Of a stretch of 64,000 nucleotides of DNA, positions 57,056 through 64,000 are shown piece by piece; the stretch's first letter is position 1; each line of letters begins with the position of its first letter. The stretch is from Ardenticatenaceae bacterium. GTDB taxonomy: Bacteria > Chloroflexota > Anaerolineae > Promineifilales > Promineifilaceae. Position numbers and translations under genes: made by a program. The stretch covers positions 1,612,001 through 1,676,000 of the forward strand of contig JACKBQ010000001.1 of NCBI GenBank assembly GCA_020634455.1, read 5' to 3'. The notes under the pieces were generated by a model, which saw nothing but the letters and a program-made list of their open reading frames with translations, had not been told where the DNA came from and made no database searches.

Positions 57056-58742
57056 TCAAAAGAGACGGATGTGGATAGTCGTCATCCTCCTGATTTTTGC
57101 CGCTCTTATCATTATGGAGCGGCTTGTGGCATTTCAGGTAGTGCAAGGGCCCGAATGGGCAGCTCGCGCTGGTGATGAGGTGCTTGTTGTGGCCAAACCA
57201 GAGCGCGGTTCCATTTTTGATCGCAACGGCGCTGTCCTGGCCGCCAACACCGCTGACTACCAGATTGGCGTCTCCCCCAGCCTCGTCACCGAATCCGAAG
57301 AGCTGGCAACGGCCCTGGCCCCCATCTTGCAGCAATCCCGCTACGAAATTTTAGGCGTTTTGCAATCTGATCAATCATTTGCCCTGCTTTCTGGCCGCGT
57401 TTCGGCCGAGGTAGCCGAGTTGGTGCGCGCACTGCCCTACGACGGGCTACAAATCGACCCCCTGCCCCGCCGTTTTTATCCACAAGGCGATATGCTGTGC
57501 CACTCGCTGGGCTACGTAGATTTTGACGGCAACGGCGGCAGCGGCGTAGAAGGGTATTACCAGCGCGAACTGGCGGGTGAAGCCGCCAGCGCCGTCGTCA
57601 ACATTTCACCGCTCACTTCACAGCAAAGCGTTATCGCCCACGAAGGGGCCGATTTGGTGCTAACGATTGACCGCTCGCTGCAATACGTGGTGGAAGAGCA
57701 TTTGCGCCAGGCGCTGCAAGAATATCGCGCCGTTAGCGGCAGCATCATTGTGATGAACCCCAAAACCGGGGCAATTTTGGCGATGGCCAGCGCCCCCTGC
57801 TACTCGCCCGCCGCATTTTACGAGACGGACCCCAGCCTTTTGCTGAATCCAGCCGTGAGCCAGCAGCATGAACCTGGTTCGGTGATGAAGCTGATCACAA
57901 TGGCCGCTGCACTCGATTCTGGCGTGGTGACGCCGCAATCTACCTATTACGACGCAGGCGTGCTGGAGGTGGGCGGCCACAAAACATACAATTGGGACCG
58001 CTCTGCGCCCGGCACGACGGACATGACCACGCTGCTGGCTCGCTCGCTCAACGTGGGTGCTGCGACGCTATCTACGATGATGGGGCCGGATGTTTACTAC
58101 GATTACTTGCAAAGCTTCGGCTTTGGCCGTCCCACCGGGGTAGATTTGATGTCTGAGGCGGCGGGTACAATGCCGCTGCCGGGCGACCCGCTGTGGACAG
58201 AATCGTTTATGGCCACAAATGCGTACGGGCAAAGTATTGCTGTAACGCCGTTGCAGATGATTACGGCCGTTTCCGCCCTGGCCAACAACGGCACCATGAT
58301 GCAGCCTTACATTGTGCAAGAAATTCGCGGTGAAACTGGCACGTTTGTACACGAACCCACCGTTTTGAGCCGACCCATCAGCCTAGAAACGGCCGAACAG
58401 GTAACCGCAATGGCGACAACGGCCGTTGCCCGTGAAGTTCTCGAGGCCCAAATTGACGGCTACACCATTGCTGGCAAAACCGGCACCGCCCAGATTGCTG
58501 AAAATGGCATCTACCTGCCCGATGACGTGATTGGCTCCTTTATCGGCTGGCTGCCTGCGGAAAATCCAGAAGTGGTCATTTATGTAAAGCTTGATCGGCC
58601 TGGTACAGCTCCCTGGGGGTCGCAAACGGCCGCTCCCGCCTTTGCCGACTTGGCAGATGAACTGGTCGTCATGCTCAGCATCCCGCCAGACACCGTCCGC
58701 CTGCAAGCAGACGTGATGGCCGCGAGGCAAGAAGGACAGTAA
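57045..58742 (+). CDS. ftsI: Class B penicillin-binding protein (FtsI/PBP3-type transpeptidase)
   Basis: 565 residues with an N-terminal signal-anchor (residues 9-30), PBP dimerisation domain ('KPERGSIFDRNGAVLAANTADYQIGVSPSL') and transpeptidase domain. Active-site motifs are S279xxK ('EPGSVMKL'), SLN (334-336) and K478TG ('AGKTGTAQ'). It cross-links septal peptidoglycan. The GTG start at 57045 overlaps ftsL by 11 bases. No C-terminal PASTA domains are present. Position in the cluster supports FtsI over PBP2. Confidence 0.93.
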   Translation: MNSSQKRRMWIVVILLIFAALIIMERLVAFQVVQGPEWAARAGDEVLVVAKPERGSIFDRNGAVLAANTADYQIGVSPSLVTESEELATALAPILQQSRYEILGVLQSDQSFALLSGRVSAEVAELVRALPYDGLQIDPLPRRFYPQGDMLCHSLGYVDFDGNGGSGVEGYYQRELAGEAASAVVNISPLTSQQSVIAHEGADLVLTIDRSLQYVVEEHLRQALQEYRAVSGSIIVMNPKTGAILAMASAPCYSPAAFYETDPSLLLNPAVSQQHEPGSVMKLITMAAALDSGVVTPQSTYYDAGVLEVGGHKTYNWDRSAPGTTDMTTLLARSLNVGAATLSTMMGPDVYYDYLQSFGFGRPTGVDLMSEAAGTMPLPGDPLWTESFMATNAYGQSIAVTPLQMITAVSALANNGTMMQPYIVQEIRGETGTFVHEPTVLSRPISLETAEQVTAMATTAVAREVLEAQIDGYTIAGKTGTAQIAENGIYLPDDVIGSFIGWLPAENPEVVIYVKLDRPGTAPWGSQTAAPAFADLADELVVMLSIPPDTVRLQADVMAARQEGQ

Positions 58743-58822
58743 CCAGTAAACAGTGAACCGTAACCGGTAAAACCACCGATTACCAACCACCGATTACTGA
58801 TTACCGATAACAGATTACCGAA
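58743..58822. repeat. Word-iterated dyad spacer, family A
   Basis: Reiterated ACCAGTAAACAGTGAACCG and GTAACCGGTAAAACC words are followed by ACCGATTACC / ACCGATTACTGATTACCG words. It fills the ftsI-murF junction; murF starts immediately after, without a Shine-Dalgarno. Confidence 0.7.
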
Positions 58823-60238
58823 ATGTTCACACTAGCACACTTCCTCCAAACATTATCCACCTACGAACCGACTGGCCAGGAGCCAGCGGTACGTTCTGTG
58901 GTGATGGACAGCCGCGAAGTGGTGCCGGGCAGCCTGTTTGTGGCCTACCAAGGCGAAAAGGTTGACGGGCATGATTTTGTCGCGGCAGCGTTTGAGCAGG
59001 GAGCGGTTGCGGCGCTGGTAGACCGGCCAATTTCGGACGATTACGTAACGATTGATTTACGTACGGCCGAGCCGCCTGCTGTGACGCTCAGCGCGTCCAC
59101 GCCTGTTTGCCTGGTGGTTGAAGATTCCATAACCGCCCTGCAAGCATCCGCCAAGGCGTGGCGCGCCCGCTTCCCTGTTGAAGTAATTGGCATCACCGGC
59201 AGCGTGGGCAAAACCTCCACCAAAGAGCTATCCCATGCTGTTCTCTCCAGCCGCTACCGCACGTTTAAATCGCCTGGCAACCGCAATAGCATTTTGGGAC
59301 TCCCCCTGGCGCTGTTTGAATTGCAGGAAAACCATGAGAAAGCAGTGCTGGAAATGGGCATGTACACCACGGGCGAGATCGCCACGCTGTGCGACATGAC
59401 CAGCCCCCAAGTGGGCGTCGTCACGCTGGTGGGCGCGGTGCATTTGGAGCGCGCGGGCAGCATGGAAAACATCGTCAAGGCGAAGCGCGAACTGGTAGAA
59501 GCCCTGCCTACCAACGGCACAGCCATCCTGAACAAGGATGACGCCAACGTGATGAGCATGGCCAATCACACCCAGGCGCGCATCTTTACCTACGGCCTCA
59601 ACCAGGAAGCCGATTTGTGGGCCAGCAACATCAGTTCGATGGGGCTGCGCGGGGTGCGTTTTTCTTTGCACTACAAGGGCGAAGCCCAAATTGTGCAGGT
59701 GCCGCTGCTGGGTCGCCACAGCGTCCACACTTCGCTGCGCGCCGCGGCAGTTGGGCTGGTTGAAGGGCTCACCTGGGATGAAATTTTGCACGGTTTGCGC
59801 AACACGGCCGTTCAGCTTCGCCTCGTTACGGTTCCAGGGCCTAAAAACTCGCTGATTATTGACGACACGTACAATGCCAGCCCGGATTCGGTACTGGCGG
59901 CGCTGAATTTAATGCATGATTTAGACGGCCGTTCCGTAGCCGTTTTGGGTGATATGTTGGAACTTGGCTACATGGAAGAGCAGGCCCACCGCCAAATCGG
60001 CCGTCGCGCGGCAGAAGTCACCAAACTTCTGGTAACCGTTGGGCAGCGCGCCCGCTGGATAGGTGAAGAAGCCATTGCCAGTGGCCTGCCTCAAGACAAA
60101 GTGGTGATGGTAGCTGATGCGATGACGGCCGTTCCCGCTCTGGAAGAACTTATTGAAGAAAACGACACAATCCTTGTCAAAGGATCATTGGGCATGCGCA
60201 TGGATCAAATTATTACAGCCATAGGACGGGACAGCTAA
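58823..60238 (+). CDS. murF: UDP-N-acetylmuramoyl-tripeptide-D-alanyl-D-alanine ligase
   Basis: A 471-residue Mur ligase. The N-terminal domain has 'VVMDSREVVPGSLFVAYQGEKVDGHDFVAAAFEQGA', diagnostic of MurE/MurF. The ATP loop is 'GITGSVGKTSTKELSHAVL', and the C-terminal signature 'DDTYNASPDSVLAALNLM' identifies MurF. It adds D-Ala-D-Ala to the UDP-MurNAc-tripeptide. Its stop overlaps the mraY start (TAATG). A murE gene, usually adjacent, is not in the window. Confidence 0.95.
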   Translation: MFTLAHFLQTLSTYEPTGQEPAVRSVVMDSREVVPGSLFVAYQGEKVDGHDFVAAAFEQGAVAALVDRPISDDYVTIDLRTAEPPAVTLSASTPVCLVVEDSITALQASAKAWRARFPVEVIGITGSVGKTSTKELSHAVLSSRYRTFKSPGNRNSILGLPLALFELQENHEKAVLEMGMYTTGEIATLCDMTSPQVGVVTLVGAVHLERAGSMENIVKAKRELVEALPTNGTAILNKDDANVMSMANHTQARIFTYGLNQEADLWASNISSMGLRGVRFSLHYKGEAQIVQVPLLGRHSVHTSLRAAAVGLVEGLTWDEILHGLRNTAVQLRLVTVPGPKNSLIIDDTYNASPDSVLAALNLMHDLDGRSVAVLGDMLELGYMEEQAHRQIGRRAAEVTKLLVTVGQRARWIGEEAIASGLPQDKVVMVADAMTAVPALEELIEENDTILVKGSLGMRMDQIITAIGRDS

Positions 60239-61224
60239 TGGCCTTTTCCCTTACCGTTGGCGGGCTCACCTTTCTCATGGCTGTCATTTGGGGCAGTCCA
60301 CTGGTGGAACTGATGCGCCGCCTGAAGATGGGCAAGCAAATACGCATCGACGGCCCACAAACCCACATGGTAAAGATGGGCACACCAGCAATGGGCGGCA
60401 TTCTCATCGTGGGCTGGGTGCTGATTATCAGCATCCTGGTCAACATCGTGCAGCTGGTGCAGGCGTTGGAAATCGCCGAAAGCGTCATTATTCCTCTGGG
60501 TGTCATGGTTACCTACTCCATTTTGGGCGGCATTGACGACTGGCAAGGATTCCGGCTACGCCCTGGCGAAGGCATGCGGGCGCGCGTCAAAATCTGGTTT
60601 CAGCTCGGCATTGCCCTGGCGGCTACCATTGCCATTTACTTTTTTGTGAATGACGGGCACGGCTGGGTGGCCATCCCCACCGTCGAGCCGCTGCTGGACA
60701 TCGGCATTTTTTACATTCCGGTGGCGATAATTGTGATTGCCGGCACCGCCAACGCAGTCAACATCACCGACGGGTTGGATGGACTGGCAGGCGTTATTGC
60801 CGCCACCGCCTTTGCCGCTTTTGGCATCATCGCCCTGCTGCGCGATCAGCAATTTTTGGTCACTTTTTGTTTTATTACCGTAGGCGCGTGTTTCGCCTTT
60901 TTGTGGTTCAACGCTCATCCGGCACAAATGTTTATGGGCGATGTGGGCTCGCAGGCCCTGGGCGGCGCGCTGGGCGTGGTGGCCCTGATGACCAATCAGT
61001 GGCTTATTCTGCCCGTCATCGCCATTGTGCCCCTGGCGACGCTGCTGTCCAGCTCGTTGCAGGTACTTTATTTCAAGGCCACAGGCGGCAAACGGCTGTT
61101 TAAGATTGCCCCGCTGCATCATCATTTTGAGGCAATTGGCTGGAGCGAGACGCAAATTGTGCAACGCTGGTGGCTCATCGGTTTATTGAGCGCGATGATT
61201 GGTATAGCGCTGGCGCAGGTTTAG
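60238..61224 (+). CDS. mraY: Phospho-N-acetylmuramoyl-pentapeptide-transferase
   Basis: A 328-residue integral membrane enzyme forming lipid I from UDP-MurNAc-pentapeptide and undecaprenyl phosphate. Motifs include 'HMVKMGTPAMGGILI', 'GGIDDWQGF', 'NAVNITDGLDGLAG', 'MGDVGSQALGG' and the 'APLHHHFEAIGW' His cluster. It is translationally coupled to murF. Confidence 0.96.
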   Translation: MAFSLTVGGLTFLMAVIWGSPLVELMRRLKMGKQIRIDGPQTHMVKMGTPAMGGILIVGWVLIISILVNIVQLVQALEIAESVIIPLGVMVTYSILGGIDDWQGFRLRPGEGMRARVKIWFQLGIALAATIAIYFFVNDGHGWVAIPTVEPLLDIGIFYIPVAIIVIAGTANAVNITDGLDGLAGVIAATAFAAFGIIALLRDQQFLVTFCFITVGACFAFLWFNAHPAQMFMGDVGSQALGGALGVVALMTNQWLILPVIAIVPLATLLSSSLQVLYFKATGGKRLFKIAPLHHHFEAIGWSETQIVQRWWLIGLLSAMIGIALAQV

Positions 61225-61313
61225 ATACCGGTAATCGGTGAGCGGTAATCGGTCATCAGTAAACCGATTACGGATTACCGATTACGGATAACCGATTACA
61301 GATTACCGAAAAA
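61225..61313. repeat. Word-iterated dyad spacer, family A
   Basis: GGTAATCGGTGAGCGGTAAT words on the left and ACCGATTACGGATTACCGAT words on the right can pair over almost the full 89-bp mraY-murD junction. The murD ATG follows without a Shine-Dalgarno. Confidence 0.75.
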
Positions 61314-62663
61314 ATGGACGATTTTCATGGCAAACGACTTCTCATTCTTGGACTGGCGCGGCAGGGCAAGGCGCTGGCCCGGTTTGCCATCGGCGCAGGG
61401 GCAGCGGTAACGATTACCGATTTGCGCGCGCCGGAGAAGCTGCGGGATATTTTGGCCGAATTGAGCGACCTGGATATCCGGTATGTATTGGGAGAACATC
61501 CTATGGAACTTGTAGACGAGTCTGACATTTTGGCCGTGAGTGGCGGTGTACCGCTGGAAGCGCCACTGGTGCAGGCGGCCCAGGCCAAAGGCATCCCGAT
61601 CACCAATGATTCTTTGGAGTTCACCAGGCGGACGCCAACGGCCGTTATCGGCATCACCGGTTCGGCAGGCAAAACCACCACCACGGCCCTGACTGGCGTG
61701 ATGAGCCAGGTCGCCGGGCGGCGCACCTGGGTTGGCGGCAACATCGGCCAGCCACTGATTGCCGATTTGCACAAAATGGAAGCCGATGACGTGGTGGTGC
61801 AGGAGCTGTCCAGCTTCCAGCTAGAAATTTGGGATCGCAGCCCGCACATTGCCACGGTGCTGAACATCACGCCCAACCATCTGGACCGGCACAAAACGAT
61901 GAATGCCTACACCAACGCCAAAGCCAACATTTTGCGCTACCAAACGGCCGAAGACATCTCGGTTTTGTGCGCCGATGACCCCGGTTCGCTGGCGCTGAGC
62001 GCCATTGTGCGGGGCAAGCTGCGGCTGTTCAGCTTGAATAATGAAGTGACTGAAGGGGCGATGGTGAAAGACGGCCGTATCCTCATCCGCAATGGGGCCG
62101 AAAAAGAGATTTGCCGGGTGGAAGATGTGCAGCTGCGTGGCCGCCACAATCTGCTCAACGTGCTGGCCGCCACCACCCTGGCCGACTCGGCAGGCATTCC
62201 CACTGAGGCAATTGCCCAGGCAATCCGCACCTTCACGGGCGTGGAGCACCGGCTGGAGTTGGTGCGCAGTCGGCGCGGTGTGGACTGGATCAACGACTCC
62301 ATCGCCACCGCCCCGGAGCGGGCCATGGCCGCCCTGAACGCCTTCCGCGAGCCAATCATTTTGCTGGCTGGCGGCAAAGACAAGGCGATGCAGTGGGATG
62401 TGTGGGCAGAAAAAGTGACGCAGCGGGTGAAAACGGCCGTTCTCTTTGGCGAACTGGCTGACCTGCTGGCTGAAAAATTAACAGAACAGAACCATCCCGA
62501 CTTCCACAAGGTGAACACAGTGGCAGAAGCGGTGGAAATGGCGGCGGGAACGGCCGTTTCTGGCGATATCGTCCTGCTTTCCCCCGGCGGCACCAGCTAC
62601 GACGCCTTCCAGGATTTTGAAGAGCGCGGGCGGTTGTTCCGGCAATTAGTGAACGAGTTATAA
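61314..62663 (+). CDS. murD: UDP-N-acetylmuramoylalanine-D-glutamate ligase
   Basis: A 449-residue Mur ligase adding D-Glu to UDP-MurNAc-L-Ala. The N-terminal Rossmann domain opens 'LLILGLARQGKALARFAIGAGA'. The ATP loop is 'GITGSAGKTTTTALTGVM'. 'NHLDRHKTMNAY' and 'GVEHRLELVRSRRGVDWINDSIATAPE' are MurD signatures. It stands between two word-iterated spacers. Confidence 0.95.
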   Translation: MDDFHGKRLLILGLARQGKALARFAIGAGAAVTITDLRAPEKLRDILAELSDLDIRYVLGEHPMELVDESDILAVSGGVPLEAPLVQAAQAKGIPITNDSLEFTRRTPTAVIGITGSAGKTTTTALTGVMSQVAGRRTWVGGNIGQPLIADLHKMEADDVVVQELSSFQLEIWDRSPHIATVLNITPNHLDRHKTMNAYTNAKANILRYQTAEDISVLCADDPGSLALSAIVRGKLRLFSLNNEVTEGAMVKDGRILIRNGAEKEICRVEDVQLRGRHNLLNVLAATTLADSAGIPTEAIAQAIRTFTGVEHRLELVRSRRGVDWINDSIATAPERAMAALNAFREPIILLAGGKDKAMQWDVWAEKVTQRVKTAVLFGELADLLAEKLTEQNHPDFHKVNTVAEAVEMAAGTAVSGDIVLLSPGGTSYDAFQDFEERGRLFRQLVNEL

Positions 62664-62720
62664 GTGAAAAGTAATTGAGTAATTGGTAATTGGGTAATTA
62701 CTCAATTACTTAATTACCTA
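62664..62720. repeat. Word-iterated dyad spacer, family B
   Basis: AGTAATTGAGTAATTGGTAATTGGG on the left and AATTACTCAATTACTTAATTACC on the right form a hairpin filling the murD-ftsW junction, like 1717-1786. Confidence 0.75.
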
Positions 62721-62744
62721 ATGACATATCCGACAGGATTTTCT

Positions 62745-63971
62745 ATGACCACAGTAAACGTCGTCCGAAAAAGAAGTGTTCGCGTGAACCCGGTGTTGCG
62801 CTTCCGGTTTGATTACTGGCTGCTGCTCTCTATCGCCGGGATGCTGGTGTTGGGCATGCTGATGGTGTACAGCACCACCTTTGATTACGGCCTGCGCTTC
62901 CAAGACGACGCCACATTTTACTTTCGGCGGCAGTTTTTGGCATTGGGATTGGGGCTGGTGGGCATCGTCGGCGTGATGCAGTTTGATTACCACATTTTGC
63001 GCCGCTTTTCGGTGCCATTTCTGGGTCTGACAATGGCAGGGTTGCTGTTTGTGCTGTTCTTTACGGCCGTTTCCGACCTCGGCGCGCAGCGTGGTTTATA
63101 CAACGACTCTTACCAGCCTTCCGAAATTGCCAAACTGGCGATGATTGTTTACATTGCGCATTGGCTTTCCAGCAAGGGCGACCGCATCAAGTTGCTCACC
63201 TACGGCCTGCTGCCCTTCTCCATCATTGTCGGCGTCGTTTGTGCGCTCATCGTGCGCCAGCCAGATTTGGGCACAACCGCCCTCATTGCCCTGGTCAGTT
63301 TTACCCTCTTTTTTGTGGCCGGGGCAGATTGGCGACAGTTCACCGTGGCGGGTTTGCTTGGCGGCGCTGTTTTTCTGGTGTTGATCAACACTTTGCCCCA
63401 CGCACAAGCCCGCATGGACGCCTACACCCAGGCGCTGGCGGACCCGGCGCAGGCGAGCTGGCACGTACAGCAGTCGCTGATTGCTCTGGGGCGCGGCGGC
63501 ATTTTCGGCGTAGGGCTGGGCGAAAGCACCCAGAAGTTTGGGCCACTGCCTTTTGCCCACACCGACGGCGTATTTGCCATTTTGGGTGAAGAGCTGGGTC
63601 TGGCGGGCACGCTGCTGGTGATTGCCCTGCTGGGGCTGTTTGTGTGGCGAGGGTTGCGTACGGCCGTTCGCGCCCGCGACAGCTTTGGTTCTTTATTGGC
63701 CCTGGGCGTCACCTGCTGGATTGTGTACCAATCGTTTATCAACATTGCGGTTATCACATCAATCATTCCCTTTACCGGTATTCCCCTGCCCTTCATGAGC
63801 TATGGCGGCACCTCGCTGACCATCTCCATGGTAGGGGCAGGCGTTTTGCTTAACGTGTCGCGCGATTCGGCCCTGCAAAAACGGCCGCAAACCAGCGACA
63901 CCAGCGAGCGACCAACCACAACCACTAATGTTCGGCGGAGCAAACGGCCGTCGGCGACGGACAAATTCTAA
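62745..63971 (+). CDS. ftsW: FtsW/RodA/SpoVE-family lipid II polymerase
   Basis: A 408-residue SEDS glycosyltransferase with about ten membrane helices. Signatures are 'YNDSYQPSEIAKLAMIVYIAHWL', 'QPDLGTTALIALVSFTLFFVAGADW', 'FAHTDGVFAILGEELGLAGT' and 'TGIPLPFMSYGGTSL'. It polymerises glycan strands together with the class B PBP. ATG 62745 has AGGA about 8 bases upstream; an ATG at 62721 adds eight residues. A polar tail of about 45 residues follows the last helix. Placement in the dcw cluster favours FtsW over RodA. Confidence 0.92.
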   Translation: MTTVNVVRKRSVRVNPVLRFRFDYWLLLSIAGMLVLGMLMVYSTTFDYGLRFQDDATFYFRRQFLALGLGLVGIVGVMQFDYHILRRFSVPFLGLTMAGLLFVLFFTAVSDLGAQRGLYNDSYQPSEIAKLAMIVYIAHWLSSKGDRIKLLTYGLLPFSIIVGVVCALIVRQPDLGTTALIALVSFTLFFVAGADWRQFTVAGLLGGAVFLVLINTLPHAQARMDAYTQALADPAQASWHVQQSLIALGRGGIFGVGLGESTQKFGPLPFAHTDGVFAILGEELGLAGTLLVIALLGLFVWRGLRTAVRARDSFGSLLALGVTCWIVYQSFINIAVITSIIPFTGIPLPFMSYGGTSLTISMVGAGVLLNVSRDSALQKRPQTSDTSERPTTTTNVRRSKRPSATDKF

Positions 63972-64000
63972 AGTTACCAAATGCGACGCACTTGTTCTTG

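Larger units (their letters stand above)
319..63951. repeat. Highly iterated palindrome ACGGCCGT (window-wide)
   Basis: The perfect palindrome ACGGCCGT, often extended to AACGGCCGTT or GAAACGGCCGTTTCC, occurs throughout in coding and non-coding DNA. Examples start at 319, 537, 581, 36186, 36217, 36352, 37607, 37903, 37939 and 63944; fourteen exact copies lie between 36186 and 38043 by eye. About one copy per 64 kb would be expected by chance at moderate GC. In genes it appears as Thr-Ala-Val, Asn-Gly-Arg or Arg-Pro depending on frame. It resembles HIP1 of cyanobacteria in behaviour but not in sequence. Copies are missing from the IS block (33.8-36.1 kb) and from about 52.0 to 55.26 kb. Confidence 0.9.

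Noticed and set aside
1012..62720. Word-iterated spacers as CRISPR arrays or tRNA clusters
   Set aside because: There are no constant-length repeat/spacer units and no cloverleaf; the words are short, degenerate and dyad-symmetric.
1..64000. rRNA and tRNA genes
   Set aside because: No conserved rRNA segment or tRNA T-arm/CCA pattern was recognised on reading either strand; a covariance-model search would be needed to exclude them fully.

Overview
The window looks like a chromosomal stretch of a Chloroflexota bacterium, probably Anaerolineae-like. This is inference from gene content: large SARP/NB-ARC/TPR regulators, a dcw cluster opened by mraZ, a B12-type methylmalonyl-CoA mutase large subunit, and no outer-membrane biogenesis genes. 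The 8-bp palindrome ACGGCCGT recurs across the window in genes and spacers alike. No rRNA, tRNA or CRISPR array was recognised.

Layout. 1-7.2 kb: the 3' end of a secreted protein, a YtxH-like protein, a lone Nfu_N-like protein, an MFS exporter, a DUF1499 protein, an MGT-type glycosyltransferase and aspS. 7.3-15.5 kb: a sugar uptake and signalling locus. A REC-HTH-REC response regulator and a histidine kinase fused to a degenerate ABC ATPase are divergent from a ChvE/GguA/GguB-type ABC transporter whose binding lipoprotein is internally duplicated. 15.5-22.3 kb: housekeeping genes (HesB/ErpA protein, DUF2203, gltA, a CCA-adding-type enzyme, hpt, tdk, then rpmE, rpmA and rplU behind a consensus promoter). 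L31 carries an RNA-polymerase alpha-CTD-like tail.

22.6-31.5 kb: a secreted zincin, a SARP-NB-ARC-TPR regulator with a divergent small gene, a lipoprotein, a decapitated STAND regulator and an SGNH hydrolase. 31.9-39.8 kb: a mutase subunit, then a mobile-element-rich stretch. Two identical IS5-like elements in opposite orientation split one small YcxB-like gene into three pieces that rejoin in frame. Further on are an HTH/membrane-protein pair with dyad operators, diverged spacer repeats and a RAYT-like gene broken by a two-hairpin insert.

39.9-52.8 kb: murJ, chrA, an FHA protein, a second SARP regulator (with an embedded cyclase-like domain) and its divergent small gene, YkvA, a GH-A-like lipoprotein, and a two-gene operon with a membrane protein bearing tandem death-like (EAD-like) domains. 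52.9-54.9 kb: an EamA transporter and LysR regulator, probably acquired. 55-64 kb: the division and cell-wall cluster mraZ-rsmH-ftsL-ftsI-murF-mraY-murD-ftsW.

Strongest candidates for something new: (i) two SARP/STAND regulators, each divergent from a small gene whose promoter carries heptamers on an 11-bp grid ending 9 nt before a CATACT -10; (ii) the ABC-ATPase/histidine-kinase fusion beside a duplicated sugar-binding protein; (iii) the iterated ACGGCCGT palindrome; (iv) several families of word-iterated, dyad-symmetric spacers between genes, including most dcw junctions.
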